Under the pieces are notes generated by a model. It was not told where the DNA came from, did no database searches, and saw nothing but the letters and a program-made list of their open reading frames with translations. From assembly GCA_016712505.1 (NCBI GenBank), contig JADJQY010000004.1:124001-188000 (forward strand): a stretch of DNA of 64,000 nucleotides, written 5' to 3'. This document shows positions 56,682 to 64,000 of this stretch, piece after piece; position 1 is the first letter of the stretch, and the number at the start of each line of letters is the position of its first letter. The DNA is from Candidatus Eiseniibacteriota bacterium (GTDB lineage: Bacteria > Eisenbacteria > RBG-16-71-46 > CAIMUX01). The position numbers and the translations under genes are program-made.

Positions 56682-58736
56682 TTAGCGGCGGATGCGAACC
56701 AGGCGCTCGGTGGCAGCGCCAGGCAAGTCGGCCAGGCGAATGAAATAGACCCCGGTCGGTACCACCCTTCCTTCGGCATCCCGACCGTCCCAGACCGCGG
56801 GCGAACCGGCCCCGAAGCCTTCGGCACCAGGCAGGCGAACCACGCGGCGTCCTTGCGGCGAGATCACCTCGATCTCGGAACGTGCCGACTCGTTGCCACC
56901 CAGCAGGGTCAGTCGCACCTGATCAGAGAATGGATTCGGCTCCGCCCGAACCCAAGCCAGCTTGACCGTCGATTCGGGCGCCGCGGCGGGCAGCCCGAGA
57001 AGAGACTCGAGTACGGCGTGGATCTCCTGCGGTTCGTACTCATCGGACCAGTACCGGACGATTCCGGCCTGATCGATGATGTAGTCCTGCGGATAGGGAG
57101 CCTGCGGGTCAGGAACGCGATAGGCGTTATAGACCGCCTGGGTGGCGTCCTCGAGCCCCACGCATCTCATTCCAAACCCGGCTTGAAACTCGAAGGCATA
57201 GTCGAGGTCGGTCACGATCTCGTAACAGACGAAGTCTGGATTGTTCCGATAGGCCTCGTAGGCGGATGCGTCGGTCGCTGCAGACTGCAGCGAGCAGATC
57301 GGTCACCACACCGCGCCGAACTCGAGCAACACCACCTTGCCCAGCGATGCTGAGAGCGTGTGCGACTGGCCATCCGTGCCCGGCAAGGTAAAATCCGGCG
57401 CCGGGGATCCGATCTCGGGAAAGACCGCAGCGTTGTTCTTGTACACCGATTGTCGGAAGGTCGCCTCATCGGGATCGTTGGAGACGTACCGGATCGTGTT
57501 GCGCACCGAACCGGTGCCCGAGGCGGTAATGGTGACCTCCTGACATGCGCCCGCGGGTACGGTGTAGACGGTGGGGCTCACCGTGAATCCGGCGGGCGCA
57601 ACCGTGTTCGTGACACTGAGCGAGGCTGACCCTCGATTGTACACACAGACCGTTGACTGCTCGGCGCCGTTCACCGCGGCAAAGTCGATCTTGGGGGGAT
57701 TCACCTCGATGTCCGAAACCGCGCCTGGATCGGGACGATATGCAGCCACTCCAACCCAGTCTGCCACCCCCACCACGCCACCGTTGCCGTCGTCCTCGAT
57801 GTCCGCCCCCATGGCCCAGGTCGCCGTGTAGTCCCAGCCGAGGACCGCGAGGTTCGAAGGATCGGAGACATCGAAGCTCTCGAGGCGGGTGTAGGCGCCA
57901 CCCACGACGACGTCATTCAGCCGGCCGATCCCGAAGAGGTTGCCTGCGGTGGGCGCGACGTTCAGAAGCTGGGGGTTCGATGGATCGCTGATATCCACGC
58001 TGGCCAGCCCCCCCGGTCCGAGGGCGACGAACGCCACATCACCGCCCGCGTTCAGTACGAGGTCATTGGCCAGCCCAGGAAGCCCGAGCGAGCCGACCAT
58101 GGTCGGCGGCCCGGAGATGTCCAGCACGGCGAGTCCGTACCGGCCGTTGGCGACCAGGAGGTGAGTCCCCGTGACCTCACAGGCCCAGGCCGCGCTCTCG
58201 CCCAGAGAGACAACCTGGAGTAAGGTCGGACTCGACGGATCCGCGACATCGAGCGCGTAGACCCCGTTTTGGTGCGCAGCCACGTAGAGGGTCGTTCCTT
58301 GCACCGCTCCACCCTCGAACTCCACGTAGCTCCCGGAAGGAACGTACTCGCCCAGCAATGTCGTGGCTGGAGTCGCGATGTCGTAGATCTGCACGCCGCT
58401 GGAATGGCTGAACGCGAAGAGGCGATCACCGACGGCCCGCGCCCGCCAGGTGGAGGGGCCGTCCTGATCGATCCGCGTCATCGAGGCTGGATTCGTTATG
58501 TCATACGTCTCAATTCCGGCCCCCACGCCGAGCCCATTGCATACGTAGGCGCGCGTCCCGACGATCTCGACGTCCATGCAGTGCGCCGGATTCTGGGTGT
58601 TCCGCCCGAGGAGGGCCAGATTGTCGGTCTGGGAGCGGGCAGGGCTGGAAATCAGGAGGAGGACGACGCCGATCCATCCGACCCGGTTTGATGAATGCCT
58701 CTGGGAAACGACCGGCTGTATGGCCCTTTGGTGCAT
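56682..58736 (-). CDS. Putative selenoprotein: LVIVD propeller, Ig-like, redoxin with Sec478, C-terminal sorting domain
   Basis: 684 residues if the UGA at 57303-57305 is decoded as selenocysteine. A signal peptide (to SPARSQ) precedes LVIVD-type blades (about 40-330: VYALDVADPSSPTLLQVVSL), an ASH/Ig-like domain (342-440) and a redoxin domain (445-600). The active-site segment reads GKVVLLEFGAVW-UGA-PICSLQ, so Sec478 and Cys481 form a UxxC motif where thioredoxin folds carry CxxC. The fold continues past the UGA in the same phase (NPDFVCYEIVTDLDYAF, YIIDQAGIVRYW), then a FlgD-like domain (EPNPFSDQVRLTLLG, VWDGRDAEGR, TGVYFIRL). No start with a ribosome site lies just after the UGA. ATG 58736 follows GGGAG. 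If UGA terminates, the redoxin would be cut at its active site. Confidence 0.85.
57275..57293 (-). promoter_or_regulatory. Candidate bacterial SECIS hairpin for UGA recoding
   Basis: On the minus strand, starting 10 nt after the UGA (57303-57305): stem TCGCTGCA, loop GTC, stem TGCAGCGA, eight perfect pairs. The loop begins with G 18 nt after the UGA. Bacterial SECIS elements have a short stem-loop just downstream of UGA, a G among the first loop bases and a UGA-to-loop distance of roughly 16-37 nt; all three conditions hold. Confidence 0.75.
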
Positions 58737-58844
58737 ACGTACTCCCTTTCTCGCATGGCGGCGAGATTCGGCGGCGCGGTAGTACACGCCGGTTCAGGTA
58801 CCGTATGCCCCTCGAGCACTCACCACGGTGAAGTGAGCGTCGCG

Positions 58845-58874
58845 AGTTTACTCCGGGCCATGCTACCTGGTCAA
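58845..58874 (-). promoter_or_regulatory. Possible sigma-70-type promoter of the selenoprotein operon
   Basis: Read on the minus strand: TTGACC (58869-58874), an 18-bp spacer, then TAAACT (58845-58850), about 110 bp upstream of the selenoprotein start and behind the lamin-tail gene. It matches the -35 consensus at 5 of 6 and the -10 at 4 of 6 positions. Confidence 0.4.
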
Positions 58875-58921
58875 CCCGGACCCGCGCCGCCTGCGTAGAG
58901 CGGTACGCAGGGAAGGACCGA

Positions 58922-60178
58922 TCAACGAATCAGAACGAACCTTCCCGAAGCGCGCCCGTCGAACGAGCGGACGAAGTAGACCCCGGGAGCCAGGCGATCA
59001 CCCGATCCGGCGTTGGACCAGAGACCTACTCCCTCGGAGTCAACCGGCACACGAGCACGGCAGCGCCCGGAGAGGTCGATGATCTCGAGCGACCGCGGTG
59101 GAGTGGCGTGATTCGCTCCCTGCCAGCGCAGTTGGCAGCGCTCCCGGGCCACGCTGGGGATGATCTCGATCGAGTCCTCAGCCCTTCGGGTCCCCTCCAA
59201 ACCGGGAGGTGGGATCGCCGTCGGGTCGCAGCCGAGATTCGGCGCGCCGGGCGTGCAGGGCATGACCAGGAAGGTGAAGAATCCACCACTCGAGGGCCAG
59301 TCGAACCCGAGATTCGGACCGGCACCATCGGGGCAACGGCCATAGCACTCGCCCAGGAGGAGCGGGGGGCCATCGTGATAGCCGAGCTGATCGACCCGGG
59401 TCCCGTCTTGTGAGAAGAGATAGAGGAGACCGAAGGCCTCGAGCTGAAAACTGGGCGGCAGTGTCACCACGGCGTAGTCGAAGGGCAGGAGGACCCCAAC
59501 AGAGACGAAGAGCCTTTCGGCACCGTTGGTGAAGAACCAGTTCTGGATCAGGATCGGGTCGGCGGTGGGGTTGTAGAGCTCGATCTCATCCGGATTTCCA
59601 TCCGGGCCAAGATTCAGTTCATTCAGCACGACATCACGTCCCGGCATCGGGTTCGGCGCGTCGTTCACCAGACCAAAGGTCGGCGTGTAGTCGAGTGTCC
59701 AGACTTGGCCGTCCCCCAACGGGGACGGGGGAGGCGGGACCGCGAACGCTGCGTCGGGGGCGCGCGCGAGTGACGGCCCGGTGGTGGCCAGGAGCGGAAA
59801 GAACTCCTCGGGCAACGGCGCGCTGCCCAGCCGACCGAAGAAGACCCGATCGCGCGTGACGTTGAAGATGTCGATCAAGCCGACCTCTCCACCGGCCGGA
59901 GCGAAGATGTCCCCCGGCGTGTCGAAGACCAGATACCCCCCCGCCGCAATCGTGGTCCCGGCAGGAAAGACGAACGCTCCGCCTGGAACCCCCTCGACCC
60001 GCCAGCCGGCGATCACCACCGGCCCCGGCCCCCGGTTGTAGAGCTCGACAAACTCGTCCCCGCGCACCGTCACCTCGTTGAGGTAGACCGAAGCACCTGC
60101 GGAGGGAACGATCCCGCAGAGCAGGCCCCAGAGCACGATCCAGAGCCGGACGATTCGAGGCGCCGCTGGCCGCATCAT
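58922..60178 (-). CDS. Secreted lamin-tail-domain protein
   Basis: 418 residues from ATG 60178 (AGGAGG 7 nt upstream). A signal peptide (to PSAGA) is followed by two lamin-tail (LTD) domains: VYLNEVTVRGDEFVELYNRG, then VVIAGWRVEG; and VVLNELNLGPDGNPDEIELY, then ILIQNWFFTNG. The C-terminus is a divergent sorting-like domain (LEIIDLSGRCRARV, APGVYFVRS). LTD domains often occur on secreted nucleases and surface proteins; no catalytic domain is present here. The start overlaps the regulator stop (ATGA), so it is cotranscribed with the sigma-54 activator. Confidence 0.85.
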   Translation of the reverse strand: MMRPAAPRIVRLWIVLWGLLCGIVPSAGASVYLNEVTVRGDEFVELYNRGPGPVVIAGWRVEGVPGGAFVFPAGTTIAAGGYLVFDTPGDIFAPAGGEVGLIDIFNVTRDRVFFGRLGSAPLPEEFFPLLATTGPSLARAPDAAFAVPPPPSPLGDGQVWTLDYTPTFGLVNDAPNPMPGRDVVLNELNLGPDGNPDEIELYNPTADPILIQNWFFTNGAERLFVSVGVLLPFDYAVVTLPPSFQLEAFGLLYLFSQDGTRVDQLGYHDGPPLLLGECYGRCPDGAGPNLGFDWPSSGGFFTFLVMPCTPGAPNLGCDPTAIPPPGLEGTRRAEDSIEIIPSVARERCQLRWQGANHATPPRSLEIIDLSGRCRARVPVDSEGVGLWSNAGSGDRLAPGVYFVRSFDGRASGRFVLIR

Positions 60179-63100
60179 GACGATTCCTCCTCTGGTCTTT
60201 GGATCGAGTACTGGCGCATCCGATTCCGCATCATGCTCTCGGTGATTCCGAGGCGCCGCGCGGCGGCCGACTGATTCCACTCTTCCACCCGGAGCGCGGA
60301 GCGGATCAGAGTCGCCTCGAGTTGCATGAGGCGTGACTCGAGCGTCTCGCCGGGACGCAACTCGATGGCCACGGCGTCCCCGGGCAGCGAGGCGACACCC
60401 TCGCCGCGCCCCCGCACACCGCGCGCCCGGAGATCGGCCGGCAGGTGGGCCAACTCGATCTCATCCCCCACGGCGAGGGTGGCGAGATACTCGATTACGT
60501 TCTGCAGCTCACGCACGTTTCCCGGCCACGGGTGGGCGCGTAGCGCCTCGCGCACTCCCGATCCAAGTCGCCACGGAATGCGATCCGCCGACCGCGCAAA
60601 GCCGCGGAGGAAGTGATCGGTCAGGACCGGCACATCTTCCGGCCGCTCCCGCAGAGCGGGCATGCGGATCGGAACGACGTGCAGGCGATAGTAGAGATCT
60701 TCGCGGAAGGTCCCCTGCTCGATCATCCGCGGAAGGTCGCGGCTCGTCGCCGCGAGGACGCGCACGTTGGCCCGCAAGGTCTTCTGCCCGCCGACCCTCT
60801 CGAATTCACGCTCTTGCAGAAACCGCAGCAGCTTCACCTGCGCGGTCAAGGTCATGTCGCCGATCTCGTCGAGGAAGAGAGTACCACCATCCGCCTGCTC
60901 GACCTTGCCTGCCCGGGTTGCGACCGCTCCGGTGAAGGCACCCCGCTCATGCCCGAACAACTCACTCTCGATCAGATCGCGAGGGATCGACGGACAGTTG
61001 ACCGGGACGAACGGCTTCTGCCGGCGCCCGCTCCGCTGGTGAATTGCGCGGGCGACCAGCTCCTTCCCCGTTCCGCTCTCGCCGAGAATCAGGATCGTCG
61101 ACTCGCTTGGCGCCGCCCGTTCGATCAGGCGGTGCACCCCGCGCATTGCCGGCGACGATCCGACCAACCCCTCGAAGCCGGCCGTTCCCAGTTCCCGCTC
61201 GATCTCGGCCACCTCGTGGGCTGAGACCGACCCGGGCGCGGCGGTTACCAGCCGAGCGCGGAGATCGATCACGGTGAGGCCAAGTTCCAACACGCGCAGT
61301 AGCGCGCGATGGGCGACGAGGTCGGGAGTCTTCTCGCCCGCACCGACCAGGTGGAGGCGCACAAGCGGCGCTCCTCCCACGGCGAGTTCGCACCGCGCGG
61401 TCACGTGGGCGTGGTCGGAGACTGCGATCTCCGCTGCGGAGAGCTTCAACCAGGGGGGCGCGGGAGTGCGCATCACTTCCACCCCCACGGCGGCGATATC
61501 CGATGCGCTCCGGAGCGCCTCACACGCCAGGTCGACGATCCTCCCGGCAAGTCGGTCGAGCTCCGCCCCGGGAAGGTCTGGTCGCCGAGCAACCAGCTCG
61601 TCGATCATCCCGACGACCGCTCGGTCGGTCAGCGGCAACGTCTCTTCCGGCCGAGGTTCGACCGCCGACTGCTCGAGCAGAGCCTGGAAGTAGGATACGA
61701 GTCCGTGGGCCTGGGCGATCTCGCTCCCCGCACGCAGCAGACCCCGCGCCTGCTCGCGATCCCGGGTCCCGAGCGCGGCCGCGATCCTGCCGAGCACCCG
61801 GAGGCGTCGCCGGGCGTTCCCGAGGCGGGCATACTCCTCCTCCGCCTTCCGGAGTCGCTCGATCCCGGCGTCGAGGCCGCCGGCCTGAAGCGCGAGGCGC
61901 CCCTCTTCCTCGAACACGCAGGCCTTCTCGAACGGATGCTCCCAACCCCGCATCAGTCGTGCGGCGCGCCCGAGCAGGTGCTTGGCCTCGTCCAGATCCC
62001 CCCCCTCCAATCGAACCCGGGCGACGGTGTGGCAGCAGAGCACAAGGATATGCGGGTCACCCAGGGTCTCGGCGATCCGGAATGCCTCCTCGGCTGAGGT
62101 GAGCCCGGCGTCCCGATCCCCGCGTTCCAGTCGGATCAATCCAAGCAGAGCCAGGACCTCGGCACGTTGCTCCTCGTCGCCGGCCCGGGTGGCACGGGAG
62201 AGAGCGTCGACCGCGCGCCCCTCAGCCTCGGCCAGACGGCCCAGCTCGAGGAAGGCGTGCGCCACGTTGCGCAACGGTTTGGCCATTCCTCGTTCCAGCC
62301 CGACCAGCTCGCGCAGACGCAGGCTCTCCTCGCCGAAGGTGATCGCCTCCTCCGGCCGCCCGCGCTGCAGCGCCAGCATGCTCAGGTTGTTGAGGGCATT
62401 GGCCTGCCCCGCGGCATCGTCGATCTGGCGACTGATGCGCAGACACTCGCGAAACTGTTCTTCGGCCTCGTCCATCCGCCCCTCGAGCGACGCGAGCAAA
62501 CCGAGGTTCGTGTGAACCGTGGCGACGTGACCACTCTCTCCGAGTTCGGCCAGGACCAGACGGCTCTCCTCCAGGAGCGCCCGGGCGTCGCGCAGGCGGC
62601 CAAGGTGGATGAAGACCGCGGCGAGGTTGTTTGCACAACCGGCGGTGCTCCGGCGATCCTGGTTCTGCCGCCAGTAGCTCAGAGCCCCTTCGAAGTAGTC
62701 GATCGCGTCGAGGTAGCGACCCAGACGCACATGCAGGTTGCCCAGGTGATTCAGGTCCTGGGCGACACCGTCCGGATTCCGCTCGGCCCGCCGCAGCTCC
62801 AGCGCCTCCTGGAAGTAGCGCAGCGCCTGGTCGGGCTCGCCCTTCTCGCGGTAGATCGTGCCGAGCGTCTCCAGGGTAACGGCGCGGACCGCGCAGGTGG
62901 AGGTGGTCATCGGCCCCTCCGTGGTGCCTGCGAGCGCGGAACGGAGGAGCCCGAGCGCGTCTTCCAACCGCCCCTGTCGCGCGCGCAACCTTCCCAGCGC
63001 GTTGAGGCAACCGACCTGCTCCGCGCTTCCGCCGGCGATCCGGAGTCGCTCGTAGGCCGGCTCGAGCGCCTCGGCCGCGGCGGCGAGGCTCCCCCGCCCC

Positions 63101-63333
63101 AGCTCCGCCTGACCAAGATGAAGCAGGGCGCGCCCTTCGTCCGGCCCGTGACCGAGTTGGCGCGCCAGTTCAACCGCCTGCCGAAAGCATTCGACCGCTC
63201 GGGCGGGATCGGGGCGCAGCAGTTCGGTCCCCATGGAAAGCAGCAGATCGAGCGTGCGGCGCCATGGATCATCCCCCGGCCCAGCCGGAGTCGGCGCGCC
63301 GCCAGGGGGCGGCTCGGAAAGCGGATGATCCAT
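60175..63333 (-). CDS. TPR-sensor sigma-54-dependent transcriptional activator
   Basis: 1,052 residues from ATG 63333 (GGGAGGG upstream). The first roughly 560 residues are tandem TPRs (ALRYFQEALELRRAERNPDG, AINYF-like hairpins, EAITFGEESLRLRELVG), followed by a linker/sensor region. The C-terminal AAA+ domain (from about 700) has Walker A LGESGTGKELVARAIH, the sigma-54 contact loop GAFTGA and Walker B GGTLFLDEIGD, and ends in a Fis-type helix-turn-helix (SAAARRLGITESMMRNRMRQ). It activates RpoN promoters, probably through ligand or partner binding to the TPRs; no receiver is present. A sigma-54-like promoter precedes the divergent gene at 63892, a likely target. Confidence 0.93.
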   Translation of the reverse strand: MDHPLSEPPPGGAPTPAGPGDDPWRRTLDLLLSMGTELLRPDPARAVECFRQAVELARQLGHGPDEGRALLHLGQAELGRGSLAAAAEALEPAYERLRIAGGSAEQVGCLNALGRLRARQGRLEDALGLLRSALAGTTEGPMTTSTCAVRAVTLETLGTIYREKGEPDQALRYFQEALELRRAERNPDGVAQDLNHLGNLHVRLGRYLDAIDYFEGALSYWRQNQDRRSTAGCANNLAAVFIHLGRLRDARALLEESRLVLAELGESGHVATVHTNLGLLASLEGRMDEAEEQFRECLRISRQIDDAAGQANALNNLSMLALQRGRPEEAITFGEESLRLRELVGLERGMAKPLRNVAHAFLELGRLAEAEGRAVDALSRATRAGDEEQRAEVLALLGLIRLERGDRDAGLTSAEEAFRIAETLGDPHILVLCCHTVARVRLEGGDLDEAKHLLGRAARLMRGWEHPFEKACVFEEEGRLALQAGGLDAGIERLRKAEEEYARLGNARRRLRVLGRIAAALGTRDREQARGLLRAGSEIAQAHGLVSYFQALLEQSAVEPRPEETLPLTDRAVVGMIDELVARRPDLPGAELDRLAGRIVDLACEALRSASDIAAVGVEVMRTPAPPWLKLSAAEIAVSDHAHVTARCELAVGGAPLVRLHLVGAGEKTPDLVAHRALLRVLELGLTVIDLRARLVTAAPGSVSAHEVAEIERELGTAGFEGLVGSSPAMRGVHRLIERAAPSESTILILGESGTGKELVARAIHQRSGRRQKPFVPVNCPSIPRDLIESELFGHERGAFTGAVATRAGKVEQADGGTLFLDEIGDMTLTAQVKLLRFLQEREFERVGGQKTLRANVRVLAATSRDLPRMIEQGTFREDLYYRLHVVPIRMPALRERPEDVPVLTDHFLRGFARSADRIPWRLGSGVREALRAHPWPGNVRELQNVIEYLATLAVGDEIELAHLPADLRARGVRGRGEGVASLPGDAVAIELRPGETLESRLMQLEATLIRSALRVEEWNQSAAARRLGITESMMRNRMRQYSIQRPEEESS

Positions 63334-63891
63334 CCATGCCCTCCCGGTGCATCGAAGCGTGGGGAGTATAGCATCTGCTGTGCCTCGCGCGGACGCACGG
63401 GCCGGCGCAGGTCCGAATACCACTTTTGGTTTTGCATGAATCGGAACGAGCAACCACCGTGCCGCGCTCCTCGCCGTCATCCAGGCCCATCTGCTCGATT
63501 TCCTCCTCCCATCCCCGCCATTTTCCGTGAGTTCTCGCGATACGGACCGATTCGGCAAGCTTTCCGGTGGCCGCGGTCGTGCGCCGGCGGTTCGAAATCG
63601 GCATGGCAGGTGGCTCGCGAATTCTGACGAACTGACAACTGTTTGAAAGACATTACGTTATCGAGATTCGTCAGCCTTGACGAACGATCCTGGCGGCGGG
63701 CGGACGCGAATCCAGAGGGCGTTCAACCAAGCGCGTCCGCAACGTGCTTCATGACTTGCCTTTACAAGATCGGCGCCCTCGCCGAACCCGGGCCGATCTG
63801 GCGACGCCCGGTGGCACCATGGTTGTCCTACTCCTGATGTCTCTGGATCACGAACTCGAACCCCGAATCTCAACCGACTCCAGGAGGGAAG
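63334..63891. other. Divergent intergenic region with a sigma-54-like promoter
   Basis: About 560 bp between the TPR activator and the divergent partial gene. It contains the -24/-12 element at 63812-63826 and the AGGAGGGAAG site before 63892. Otherwise I see no gene. Confidence 0.5.
63812..63826 (+). promoter_or_regulatory. Sigma-54-type promoter element
   Basis: TGGCAC (63812-63817), 5-bp spacer, TTGT (63823-63826), against the consensus TGGCAC-N5-TTGC. It reads towards the gene starting at 63892, 65 bp downstream, and lies beside the gene for a sigma-54 activator. Confidence 0.5.
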
Positions 63892-64000
63892 ATGTCTCGC
63901 ACGCGAAGCTCGAACGTGACCTGGCTCCTACCACGCCGGCCCCTTGCGGCTGCTCGGATCTGCTTGCTCTCACTGACAACGCTTGCTCTCACCGCTCACT
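63892..64000 (+). CDS. Partial secreted-protein gene (5' end only)
   Basis: 36 residues are visible: a basic N-terminus (MSRTRSSNVTWLLPRRPLAA) and a hydrophobic stretch (RICLLSLTTLALTA) that looks like a signal peptide. ATG 63892 follows AGGAGGGAAG. It is cut by the window end, so the function is unknown. It is probably controlled by the divergent sigma-54 activator. Confidence 0.6.
   Translation, partial: MSRTRSSNVTWLLPRRPLAAARICLLSLTTLALTAH

Noticed and set aside
58776..58872. A sigma-54 promoter before the selenoprotein gene (TGGCCC near 58858)
   Set aside because: The -12 half is not recognisable; the sigma-70-like pair at 58845-58874 fits better.
1..64000. tRNA, rRNA, CRISPR arrays and prophage
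   Set aside because: I found no cloverleaf-like sequence, no spaced direct repeats of CRISPR size and no phage structural genes on reading. Repeats at 46.9-54 kb are protein-coding tandem domains.

Overview
The window is GC-rich (my impression from reading is well over 60% G+C), densely coded bacterial chromosome. No rRNA, tRNA, phage, CRISPR or intact transposase is visible. Seven secreted proteins end in a FlgD-like/T9SS-type C-terminal domain (an Asn-Pro motif, then a WDGR-like turn, then PxGxYFxR). Together with KaiC/KaiB, a mitochondrial-type aconitase, FG-GAP and ASH repeats and lamin-tail domains, this suggests an uncultured lineage of the FCB/Eisenbacteria type. That placement is inference. 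Several genes carry one-base frameshifts in mononucleotide runs, which looks like draft or long-read assembly error.

Layout. 1-3 kb: a partial aconitase and nadA with an in-frame amber codon. 3.3-10.8 kb: a cohesin-like lipoprotein, a 1,342-residue NHL/cohesin/dockerin-like surface protein with a strong terminator, a barrel-like outer-membrane protein and a small lipoprotein. 10.8-13.2 kb: formiminotransferase-cyclodeaminase and an OmpA-like lipoprotein. 13.2-13.8 kb: a decayed nucleotidyltransferase toxin-antitoxin-like pair. 14.3-17.6 kb: kaiC-kaiB-PAS/GGDEF. 17.6-22.3 kb: small regulators (XRE, TetR) with a hydrolase, a VOC protein, DUF1801, SRPBCC and kelch-like proteins. 22.7-25.4 kb: lon, frameshifted. 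25.5-30.2 kb: accessory secreted and membrane proteins and a 182-bp palindromic MITE-like element. 30.3-34.7 kb: an ABC transporter with an AttH-like lipocalin. 34.7-35.7 kb: a second nucleotidyltransferase pair. 35.9-40.9 kb: a REC-GGDEF-EAL protein and a subtilisin-like secreted protease. 42.4-54.8 kb: a minus-strand surface-protein cluster (PilZ, thioredoxin-TPR, barrel-like protein, CsgG-like lipoprotein, FG-GAP protein, ASH-repeat lipoprotein). 55-60 kb: three secreted proteins with C-terminal sorting-like domains. 60.2-63.3 kb: a TPR/sigma-54 activator. 63.9 kb to the end: a divergent partial gene behind a sigma-54-like promoter.

The most striking observation is at 56,682-58,736. Two reading frames in the same phase are separated by a single UGA that sits exactly where the first Cys of a thioredoxin-like W-C-x-x-C motif belongs (W-UGA-P-I-C). 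An 8-bp perfect hairpin with a GUC loop begins 10 nt after the UGA, with the loop G 18 nt downstream, which fits the bacterial SECIS pattern. I read this as one selenoprotein: signal peptide, LVIVD beta-propeller, Ig-like domain, redoxin with Sec478, C-terminal sorting-like domain. Cyclic-di-GMP enzymes and a PilZ protein recur across the window, so surface secretion and second-messenger signalling are its main themes.
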